Shown here in pieces: positions 6,139 to 12,115 of a stretch of DNA of 13,742 nt. The stretch covers positions 1 to 13,742 of the forward strand of contig JARFQH010000290.1 of NCBI GenBank assembly GCA_029287875.1, written 5' to 3'. Made by a program: the position numbers and the translations under genes. The notes under the pieces were generated by a model. It did not search any database and was not told the origin of the DNA. It worked only from the letters and a program-made list of their open reading frames with translations. The stretch's first letter is position 1; each line of letters begins with the position of its first letter. This DNA is from Desulfobacteraceae bacterium. Lineage in GTDB: Bacteria; Desulfobacterota; Desulfobacteria; Desulfobacterales; SG8-13.

Positions 6139-7506
6139 ATGGATGAAAAAATGCGTATTATGATTGTTGATGACGAAATGATCGTCCGGGAATCCTTTTA
6201 CCACTGGTTCAAGAAGTCCGGGCATCTGGTTGAAACCGCCGCCTCCGGTTTCGAAGCGCTGGAAAAACTGAACGAGGTAGCATTTGATCTTTTATTCGTC
6301 GACATCAAAATGCCCGGAATGGACGGACTCGAGCTGCTTGAAAAAATAAAAGCGGATTATCCTGAAACCATGGTGATCATCATCACCGCTTACGGTTCGA
6401 TTGAATCGGCCGTAAAGGCCATGAAGACCGGCGCCAGCGATTATCTTCTCAAGCCGTTCAAACCGGAGCAGCTTTCGCTGGCACTGGAAAAAATAGCCCA
6501 GCAAAAAAAGCTGACGGCGGAGTACAATTACCTCAAGGGCTGCCTGGAGAAGATGACCCGGTTTGACAATATTATCGGGCAATCCGAGGCGATGAAAAAG
6601 GTCTTCGAACTGATTCCGGAAATAGCGGAAAGCGACGCCTCTATTTTACTCACCGGCGAAACCGGAACGGGAAAAGAGCTGGTCGCCAAGGCCATCCATG
6701 CCAAAAGCCGTCGCTCTCAGAAACCGTTTATCGCCATCAACTGCGGCGCCATACCCGATTCCCTGCTGGAGAGTGAACTCTTCGGGCACCAGAAGGGCGT
6801 GTTTACCGGGGCCGACCACGCCCGCAAAGGATTTCTGGAAGTCGTTTCGGGCGGCACGCTGTTTCTAGACGAGATTGGTGATATCAGCCCCAAAATGCAA
6901 ATCGACCTGCTGCGCGTATTGGAGGACAAAACCATTACCCGTCTCGGCAGCCGGGACCCCACAGCGGTTGAGTTTCGCCTGATATCCGCAACCCGACAGA
7001 ACCTTGAAGAAGAGGCCAGGGCCGGCCGTTTTCGCGAAGACTTCTTCTATCGCATCAACGTCATTCACATTCATATCCCCCCGTTGCGGGAAAGAAAATC
7101 GGACATACCGTTGCTGCTGCAACATTTCCTCAAGAAGTACAGTCAGGAAACCGCCAAACGCGTTGATCACGTCTCTGCCGATACGCTGGATCTTTTAAAG
7201 GGCTACACGTGGCCCGGCAACGTCAGGGAACTCGAAAACGCGGTCGAACGGGCAGTGGTTCTCTCCCGCTCCCGCACCCTCGGGGCGGACGATTTTACCT
7301 TCCTGCAATCCAAACCCGGAATCTCCAAAAGAGACCCGACGTTGAAGGAAATCGAAAATAATTACATCGCCCAGGTCCTGGAGGAAAGCAACTGGAATGT
7401 CACCAAAGCCTCCGGCATACTGGGGATCAACCGGGTCACCCTGCACAAGAAAATCAAGCGGTTGGGATTGAAACGCGAGGCGCCGGCGGTTGCGACAAAC
7501 GGGTGA
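6139..7506 (+). CDS. NtrC-family sigma-54 response regulator
   Basis: 455 residues in the order receiver, AAA+, Fis-type HTH. The receiver has Asp11/Asp12, phosphoacceptor Asp55 (LFVDIKMPGMDG), Thr83 and Lys105. The AAA+ domain (about 143-375) has Walker A GETGTGKE (173-180), Walker B TLFLDEIGD (240-248) and the sigma-54 contact loop at 220-225. That loop reads GVFTGA instead of GAFTGA. The HTH is at about 405-442 (ending NRVTLHKKIKRLGL). It should activate RpoN-dependent promoters once phosphorylated by the kinase just upstream. GGAGG lies six bases before the ATG. The best visible targets are the sigma-54 promoters at 4025-4040 and 9585-9600. The peptidase gene begins 4 bases after its stop. 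Confidence 0.95.
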   Translation: MDEKMRIMIVDDEMIVRESFYHWFKKSGHLVETAASGFEALEKLNEVAFDLLFVDIKMPGMDGLELLEKIKADYPETMVIIITAYGSIESAVKAMKTGASDYLLKPFKPEQLSLALEKIAQQKKLTAEYNYLKGCLEKMTRFDNIIGQSEAMKKVFELIPEIAESDASILLTGETGTGKELVAKAIHAKSRRSQKPFIAINCGAIPDSLLESELFGHQKGVFTGADHARKGFLEVVSGGTLFLDEIGDISPKMQIDLLRVLEDKTITRLGSRDPTAVEFRLISATRQNLEEEARAGRFREDFFYRINVIHIHIPPLRERKSDIPLLLQHFLKKYSQETAKRVDHVSADTLDLLKGYTWPGNVRELENAVERAVVLSRSRTLGADDFTFLQSKPGISKRDPTLKEIENNYIAQVLEESNWNVTKASGILGINRVTLHKKIKRLGLKREAPAVATNG

Positions 7507-7510
7507 TTCG

Positions 7511-8062
7511 ATGCCTTTGGGAAACCACACCATAGGAGTATGCGCGCTCGGAAATGGCGTTGAACTTCCTGTAAAAGTCGTCGCCGCGCACGTTTCCGGT
7601 TACCTGAAGCTCACCCCAAAAATACTCCCCCCTCTTGCCCACCCGGTGCATGCCTTTTCGGAAAACCGGTTGCAGTACGATGCCGGCGCCGTTCTGCGGG
7701 ACCTTGAAAACAAAAGATTTGATGACTGCCGGAAAGTCATCGCGGTCCTGAATGTCGATCTTTTCATTCCGATCTTCACCCACGTCTATGGCGAAGCCCG
7801 GCAGAATGGAAAAATAGCGCTTGTTTCCACATTCAGATTGTCGGAAAAAAACGACGGTTCTTCACCCGGGCCGGCGAAGATCCTTGAGCGGACAACCAAG
7901 GTGGCTCTGCATGAACTGGGGCACCTCTTTAATCTTGAACATTGTCCCGACACCAGATGCCTTATGCACTTCTCCGGCAATCTTGCGGAGCTGGACGACA
8001 CCCCTCTTGACTACTGCAGGTATTGCGCCACCTATTTTCGGGATGCCCTCCGCCGGTCTTGA
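7511..8062 (+). CDS. amzA: Archaemetzincin-type zinc metallopeptidase
   Basis: 183 residues. The zinc motif HELGHLFNLEHC (134-145) supplies His134, catalytic Glu135, His138 and His144. Cys145, Cys150, Met152, Cys169 and Cys172 complete the archaemetzincin signature HExxHxxxxxHC-x4-C-x-M-x16-C-x2-C, which binds a catalytic and a structural zinc. The Gly usual at the third position after the second His is Asn141 here. No signal peptide, so intracellular. Family members are predicted aminopeptidase-like or protease enzymes with poorly known substrates. The ATG at 7511 is preferred over a TTG at 7490 that would overlap the regulator gene; a weak GGGTGA precedes it. The 4-base gap from the NtrC-type gene suggests translational coupling. 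It converges on the GcvH-like gene with only 28 bases between them and no visible terminator. Confidence 0.88.
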   Translation: MPLGNHTIGVCALGNGVELPVKVVAAHVSGYLKLTPKILPPLAHPVHAFSENRLQYDAGAVLRDLENKRFDDCRKVIAVLNVDLFIPIFTHVYGEARQNGKIALVSTFRLSEKNDGSSPGPAKILERTTKVALHELGHLFNLEHCPDTRCLMHFSGNLAELDDTPLDYCRYCATYFRDALRRS

Positions 8063-8090
8063 GGCCAGGCAAGCAGTACGGATGAGTAAA

Positions 8091-9047
8091 TCAGACCGTC
8101 CGTTCCGTCCTGAGAAAACACTTTACCAATCTATCCCAACTGACGTCCACGCCACTTCCAAACAGATCATCGACCGGCTGACCACCGGTGGCGGCCAGCT
8201 TTTCGTAATCGGTCCCCAGAAGCTCGAGCAGCATTCCAATTTCCCTTTCCATCCAGTGCACGCTCTCTTCTCCGAAGTAGAGTCCCTTGAGACTTTGTTT
8301 CGGTGATTTGGGCTCAAGGATCATCAACCACCCTTCCCGGTAAGGATCCAGGCGAATAATTTCCGGATGCTCTTTCACCCGATGGTTGACGGCCAGAACG
8401 GTCCCGGAAGCCGGCGCAAGAACCGCGGCATGGTGGCCGAACCGTCCGAAGGTCCAACCGACCTCGTGCTGTTGAAGCGCTTCTCCGAGAGGCGGCAGGT
8501 CAATTGCCTCGGGCACGCCGAAAAGCCGCACGGCAAAATCGTCAAATCCGATGCGCACTCGTCCGCCGTGTTCGAAGCGCAGCCAGTTGTGTCCAAGGTG
8601 GTAGTAATAGCCGTTGGCCATCCGGAAACCCGAAACCGAATGGTAACCGGGCACCCCGGGGACTTCGGACACATCCATGTCGTCCAGCAGTTGATCGAAG
8701 GTACAGTGATAGCATTCGTAGTTCAGCGTGCAGAGTTTCGGGGCCTCCACGCGACCGGTCAAAACATGGCGACACGGGCGTGACGAGCCGTGATATCTCT
8801 CCTGAAGATAGCGCACCCAACGGGGAGCGATTTTTTTTGAATCGTCGTTGCCATCCATCCCCATCGCCTTGCGCATACCCGTGTCGAAAGGGCAATTGTT
8901 GCAGTCGTAAGCGTGGTCACAGAGCCGGTAATTGATGACACCGGCCTTCATCCAGATGCACTCGTTTTCCAGCACCTCGAACCCTTCGATCCGGCGCGGC
9001 CTCGAGTGGGTTGCCTTTGTGGATTTCAAACTGGTTCGCTTTTTCAT
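8091..9047 (-). CDS. GcvH-like protein with two N-terminal Cys modules and no lipoyl lysine
   Basis: 318 residues. The N-terminus has two related modules: C30-x12-C43-x5-C49-x2-C52 and C92-x13-C106-x5-C112-x2-C115, each ending in a CxFD or CPFD turn, likely metal or Fe-S binding (inference). Residues 146-245 match glycine cleavage H protein: YYYHLGHNWLRFE at the start, IGFDDFAVRLFG, then LAPASGTVLAVNH and PYREGWLMILEP. In real GcvH a lysine seven residues before the APxSG turn is lipoylated; here the aligned residue is Gly204 and no lysine is near. A GcvH role in glycine cleavage is therefore unlikely, and no gcvT or gcvP is in the window. A 70-residue C-terminal extension follows. Start: ATG at 9047, with AAGGGGGG five bases upstream; an in-frame extension to 9173 is unsupported. 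Probably cotranscribed with the small Cys protein upstream. Automated annotation would likely call it gcvH. Confidence 0.85.
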   Translation of the reverse strand: MKKRTSLKSTKATHSRPRRIEGFEVLENECIWMKAGVINYRLCDHAYDCNNCPFDTGMRKAMGMDGNDDSKKIAPRWVRYLQERYHGSSRPCRHVLTGRVEAPKLCTLNYECYHCTFDQLLDDMDVSEVPGVPGYHSVSGFRMANGYYYHLGHNWLRFEHGGRVRIGFDDFAVRLFGVPEAIDLPPLGEALQQHEVGWTFGRFGHHAAVLAPASGTVLAVNHRVKEHPEIIRLDPYREGWLMILEPKSPKQSLKGLYFGEESVHWMEREIGMLLELLGTDYEKLAATGGQPVDDLFGSGVDVSWDRLVKCFLRTERTV

Positions 9048-9154
9048 TGTTACCCCCCTTTCAGTTAAACGACACCTCTGGACGATGACCTCGATCGGTG
9101 CGCCCTTACTTTCCTGCCCGCGCGGTCGGTTCATGTCGGTCGCCGGAGTCGATC

Positions 9155-9167
9155 GCCGTGTCACGGC
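9155..9167. repeat. Short palindrome between the Cys-module genes
   Basis: GCCGTG-T-CACGGC forms a 6-bp inverted repeat with a single central base, in the 251-bp gap between the 71-residue protein and the GcvH-like gene. It may be a small hairpin in the shared transcript or an operator. No T-run follows on the minus strand, so I do not call it a terminator. I saw no sigma-54 or sigma-70 promoter in this gap. Confidence 0.25.
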
Positions 9168-9298
9168 CGGCACTGATTCAGCAAATACCGGAGCACGACC
9201 AAATCCGGTGATGGGCAGCGGTTGATGCCGCGCGGCGTTTCATCAGAAATGATTCCGCCGGAGAGCATCACGCCGAGTATTGAGGCGCTACGCACATT

Positions 9299-9514
9299 TC
9301 ACGCGGCAGCGTAAAGAAATTCTCGGCGCGCAGGCCGTTTCAAGATGGTCCTCTCGGTTTCGGTATCATCGAGCCATTGGTCGAAGGCACACCGTGAGCA
9401 GTTGTACTGCCGTAGACACAATTTGGGCATGTCGACGATACCGTCGAGAACGTGGCGACAGATCATCGCGTCGCGAGCCAAAGATCCTCTCTTCTTTCCG
9501 AAGGTCTTCTCCAT
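9299..9514 (-). CDS. Small stand-alone Cys-module protein, paralogue of the GcvH-like N-terminus
   Basis: 71 residues. C19-x13-C33-x5-C39-x2-C42 has exactly the spacing of the second Cys module of the neighbouring GcvH-like protein. The flanks are also shared: CRHVLDGIVDMPKLC against CRHVLTGRVEAPKLC, then CAFDQWLDD against CTFDQLLDD. It is therefore a single-module homologue, probably a small metal or Fe-S binding protein (inference). The start is the ATG at 9514, because a strong GGAGG lies eight bases upstream; the GTG at 9523 would sit inside that ribosome-binding site. A sigma-54 promoter with a predicted start about 60 bases upstream supports expression. The C-terminal 20 residues are basic with no recognisable feature. 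No function is known to me. Confidence 0.8.
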   Translation of the reverse strand: MEKTFGKKRGSLARDAMICRHVLDGIVDMPKLCLRQYNCSRCAFDQWLDDTETERTILKRPARREFLYAAA

Positions 9515-9584
9515 TGTGATCACCTCCCTCTAAGCTGAATCGATCCGCCATGGATCGTCAATCGCCGGGTTCAACCTCTGCTAC

Positions 9585-9600
9585 TGCAACCGGGATGCCA
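9585..9600 (-). promoter_or_regulatory. Sigma-54 (-24/-12) promoter for the Cys-module genes
   Basis: Read on the minus strand from 9600 to 9585 the sequence is TGGCATCCCGGTTGCA. It matches TGGCAY-N5-TTGCW throughout, with GG and GC exactly 10 bases apart. Expected start near 9574, about 60 bases before the ATG at 9514. It probably serves both the 71-residue protein and the GcvH-like gene, since the gap between those genes shows no promoter. Confidence 0.8.
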
Positions 9601-9670
9601 GACACAGGCGCATACTTCACAAGAGCTTAGAATCATTACAAATAAGGAATATAAAGGGGTCGAAGAGAAG

Positions 9671-9694
9671 AATTCCAGGCTCGAACCTGGAATT
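9671..9694. terminator. Perfect 9-bp hairpin, possible terminator
   Basis: AATTCCAGG (9671-9679) and CCTGGAATT (9686-9694) form a perfect 9-bp stem with a 6-base loop. The plus-strand tail is TTATTA and the minus-strand tail is CTTCTCTTC, so neither has a full T-tract. It could end leftward transcripts arriving from the gene at 10227, insulating the sigma-54 promoter at 9585, or be a repeat remnant. No plus-strand gene lies close upstream. Confidence 0.45.
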
Positions 9695-9779
9695 TTATTA
9701 CGATGAGTTTGGCTACACCGAAGAAGAAGATTGACAGTAAAAAGAAGAAAAAGTGTTGTGGTTTCGGGCAGTTAAAAAA

Positions 9780-9796
9780 TGTTGCCAATAGCGACA
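9780..9796. promoter_or_regulatory. Single enhancer-like TGTTGC/GCGACA site
   Basis: TGTTGC-N5-GCGACA differs from the TGTTGC/GCAACA palindromes at 4128-4226 by one base. It is about 180 bases upstream of the sigma-54 promoter at 9585-9600, the same position as the cluster has relative to the other sigma-54 promoter. A single degenerate site is weak evidence alone; the matching context raises it. Confidence 0.35.
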
Positions 9797-9927
9797 CCCG
9801 GTGTGATAAAATTTATCGCGGTCAAGGGTGCCGGATGCGGATCGCGTCTCGTCCTGTTAAAAGAAAAACGGTGTTTGACAATGCTCATTGGCGAGCACCA
9901 TCGATTCTCGGTGAACCTGTACATGGA

Positions 9928-10120
9928 GCCGGGTAACCGGATTTTAAAGCGGTCAACTGTTTGAGCGCATTAGCGAGCATTGAACCGAACAACAAGGACA
10001 CTTTGGTCGAACTCGGGATTTTAGAGTTTGAGATTCATTCGTTTTCAAAGCCTCAGCCTTGTTCGGTTTTAGGCTCGCTTTTGAGCGAGTTTTGAGCGCT
10101 TTAAAATTCGGTTACCCGGC
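9928..10120. repeat. 193-bp imperfect inverted-repeat element
   Basis: Left arm 9928-9997 and right arm 10057-10120 are inverted copies. The outer 24 bases match at 23 positions, starting GCCGGGTAACCG; an inner block (AGCGAGC...AACCGAACAA) matches at about 18 of 21. The centre also pairs partly (CTTTG 10001-10005 with CAAAG 10046-10050, CGAA with TTCG). The right arm holds its own hairpin CTCGCT/AGCGAG. It contains no transposase frame. It may be a MITE-like non-autonomous element or a structured intergenic repeat; I found no clear target-site duplication. Confidence 0.65.
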
Positions 10121-10204
10121 GTAATCTATAGTGTATTTTCATCAAGGATTTCTGGGCGAGCACGGGATTGCAATTGCAAGGAAGGCGCATTCTGAAAGCG
10201 GCGG

Positions 10205-10226
10205 CAAAAAAAAATGGCTTGCGGCC
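10205..10226 (-). terminator. Weak T-run terminator after the PAS-type activator
   Basis: Just past the stop codon on the minus strand, GGC-CGCAA-GCC is followed by A and then nine T. The T-run is good but the stem is only about 3 bp (a variant uses the overlapping GCC/GGC at the stop codon), so efficiency is doubtful. Confidence 0.3.
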
Positions 10227-12005
10227 TCAGGCAGGACGTAGATCAAATTTTTTAATCTTGCGCCACAGCGTCGTGCGGTCGATGCCCAGCTCGCCGGCGG
10301 CTTTACTGCGGTTCCAGCCGTGTTTCCTGAGCGCCGCCAGGAGGTGCTCACGTTCACTTGAGCCCGCGGTTTTTTGGGCCTGATAATCCGGTCCCCGATC
10401 TTTATCTTTCAAAAAATTGGGCCGGCGATCCAAGAGGTAATCGGGCAGGTGTCCAGGCTCGATGGACTCCTCGCGGCAGATGATCAGGGCGTGCTCGAGG
10501 ATATTTTCCAACTCCCGCACGTTGCCCGGATAGGAGTAGTTGAGCAGAATCTGCAGGGCGTCTTCGGAGATGCCCACATGGCGGTTATCCCGTATGGCGG
10601 CCATTTTTCGCAGAATATGGTGGATCAGCAAGGGCAGGTCGTTACTGCGGTCTTTGAGGTCCGGCACTTCGATTCGAAACACATTGAGCCGATAAAAGAG
10701 ATCCTCTCGAAACAGTCTCTCGGCTACCAGCGTCTTGAGGTTCCGGTTGGACGCCGAGATGATCCGCACATCGACTTTCTGGGTGTGGCGGCTGCCGAGC
10801 GGGTAAAACTCTCTGTCCTCCAGCACCCGCAACAGTTTGGCCTGAAGCGCTAGCGGCAGATCGCCGATTTCGTCCAGGAAAATCGTCCCGCCGTCGGCTT
10901 CATTGAATCGCCCGGGTTTGTCCCGCTGCGCACCGGTGAAGGCCCCTTTCACATAACCGAACATTTCTGATTCAAGCAGGTTGTCGGGGATGGCGGCGCA
11001 ATTTACTTTCACAAACGGATGGTGAGCACGCCGACTGACGGAATGAATGACCTTTGCCAGAAGATCCTTGCCGGTACCGGTAGACCCCTCGATGAGAATG
11101 GTGGCATCCGTGGCCGCCACCACGCCGACAGTCTCGAAGATTCGCTGCATGGCCGGGTCTTTTCCGATCATGTCCTGGAAGGTGTAGCGCTCCCTGATGG
11201 CTTGATCGAGTTGCCTGACGAGCGTGAGATCATGAAATGTTGCCAGCCCGCCGATGATGGTGCCCTTCTCATTGCGCAGTGCCAAGTAGTTGGCCCGGAT
11301 CGGAATCGTCTCGCCGTTTTTGGTGGTCATTCTCCCGTGCCGACTGCTGCGGCTGGAACCGTCAGCGATAGATTCCTTCAACAGGCACTCATCCTGGGCC
11401 GCCGCCCCTTCGAATACAGCCGTGCACGGATTTCCGATGACCTGCCGCCGGTCGAACCCGGAGATTTTCTCGGCCTCGCGGTTAAAAAAGGTGATATAGC
11501 CGCCACGATTGACGGTAAAAATACCGACATCCAGATTGTCAAGTATGAGTTTCAGGCTGCGTTCTTCATAATGAATCCGGTTGACCAGATCGGCAATCGG
11601 TGTGTGGTCCTGAAGAATCGTCAGACAACCGACGATGTTGCGCTGTTCATCATAGATAGGGGTTGCCAGTCGGGTCAGAAGGCGTTTGGTTTGCTCTTCG
11701 TTTAATATCTCCACATCGGGTTCATCGGTGGCTGGATCTCCGTTTCGTCTGAGCAGGCACTGCACCATGCACGGAACGCCGGTAAATACTTCCCGACAAT
11801 CCTGCCCCATGACCTCGTTCTCGCGAAGGCCCATCAACGCCTGGGCGCTGTAGTTCATGGCGGTAATCCAGTGGTCGCAATCGACCGTGAAAGCCCCGAT
11901 GTTCAACTCGTCGAGCAGCTGGAGCCATTGGTCGCAGCGGATGGTGGTGCCACTTGGTTTAATTGATTTCACGGTCAAGCCGTTGGTTGAATCGTGTCCA
12001 GCCAT
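10227..12005 (-). CDS. Sigma-54 activator with two PAS domains (PAS-PAS-AAA+-Fis)
   Basis: 592 residues with no receiver domain. PAS1 (about 25-135) has Cys70, Cys79 and Cys83; PAS2 (about 150-262) has Cys194 and Cys207, so redox, metal or ligand sensing is plausible (inference). The AAA+ domain has Walker A GSTGTGKD (307-314), canonical GAFTGA (354-359) and Walker B TIFLDEIGD (374-382). The Fis-type HTH is at about 552-590, ending DRTTLWRKIKKFDLRPA. It remodels RpoN polymerase at distant promoters in response to its own PAS input rather than receiver phosphorylation. The start is the ATG at 12005; ribosome binding is weak (GGA 14 bases upstream). It lies 110 bp behind a REC-PAS-kinase on the same strand, probably one transcript. 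The DNA sites are unknown; TGTTGC/GCAACA repeats in this window are candidates. Confidence 0.93.
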   Translation of the reverse strand: MAGHDSTNGLTVKSIKPSGTTIRCDQWLQLLDELNIGAFTVDCDHWITAMNYSAQALMGLRENEVMGQDCREVFTGVPCMVQCLLRRNGDPATDEPDVEILNEEQTKRLLTRLATPIYDEQRNIVGCLTILQDHTPIADLVNRIHYEERSLKLILDNLDVGIFTVNRGGYITFFNREAEKISGFDRRQVIGNPCTAVFEGAAAQDECLLKESIADGSSRSSRHGRMTTKNGETIPIRANYLALRNEKGTIIGGLATFHDLTLVRQLDQAIRERYTFQDMIGKDPAMQRIFETVGVVAATDATILIEGSTGTGKDLLAKVIHSVSRRAHHPFVKVNCAAIPDNLLESEMFGYVKGAFTGAQRDKPGRFNEADGGTIFLDEIGDLPLALQAKLLRVLEDREFYPLGSRHTQKVDVRIISASNRNLKTLVAERLFREDLFYRLNVFRIEVPDLKDRSNDLPLLIHHILRKMAAIRDNRHVGISEDALQILLNYSYPGNVRELENILEHALIICREESIEPGHLPDYLLDRRPNFLKDKDRGPDYQAQKTAGSSEREHLLAALRKHGWNRSKAAGELGIDRTTLWRKIKKFDLRPA

Positions 12006-12025
12006 ATATGTTTTTTTCCATCGGG

Positions 12026-12044
12026 TCCCGCCTATATGGCGGGA
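12026..12044. repeat. 7-bp hairpin in the leader of the PAS-type activator gene
   Basis: TCCCGCC (12026-12032) and GGCGGGA (12038-12044) form a perfect stem with loop TATAT, 20 bases before the activator start on the minus strand and inside the 110-bp gap after the kinase gene. No T-run follows directly on the minus strand (CCCGATGG comes first, then A7). It may modulate read-through or translation of the second gene, or be an operator. Confidence 0.4.
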
Positions 12045-12115
12045 TTATCAGCGGGTGTTCGGCGGCTGATAGCGAAAACGACGAGAAGGCACCGGCAACC
12101 GCCGGGTGAATGACA

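Larger units (their letters stand above)
9515..10226. other. Long stretch without a convincing gene
   Basis: Holds the sigma-54 promoter at 9585-9600, a perfect hairpin at 9671-9694, an enhancer-like motif at 9780-9796, a 193-bp inverted-repeat element at 9928-10120, a TTGCAATTGCAA palindrome (10168-10179) and an A9 run (10206-10214). One open frame (9703-9936, plus, 77 residues) starts with a lysine-rich KKKIDSKKKKKCCGFG segment. It has no ribosome-binding site, ends inside the repeat element and resembles no family I can name, so I do not call it a gene. Base composition is more A/T-rich than the flanking genes, consistent with acquired or decayed DNA. Confidence 0.6.

Noticed and set aside
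7490..7510. TTG start for the archaemetzincin
   Set aside because: Overlaps the regulator gene. The ATG at 7511 follows its stop by 4 bases and gives a family-like N-terminus.
8574..8700. Functional glycine cleavage H protein
   Set aside because: The lipoyl lysine is absent and no gcvT or gcvP is in the window.
9048..9173. N-terminal extension of the GcvH-like protein
   Set aside because: A strong AAGGGGGG site lies five bases before the ATG at 9047; the extension has no motif.
9703..9936. 77-residue Lys/Cys-rich plus-strand open frame
   Set aside because: No ribosome-binding site, runs into the inverted-repeat element and matches no family I recognise. Kept only as a note within the noncoding stretch.
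9928..10120. Insertion sequence with terminal inverted repeats
   Set aside because: No transposase frame between or beside the arms and no clear target duplication, so listed only as an inverted-repeat element.
11019..11705. 228-residue plus-strand open frame
   Set aside because: Antisense to the PAS-type activator, no motif.
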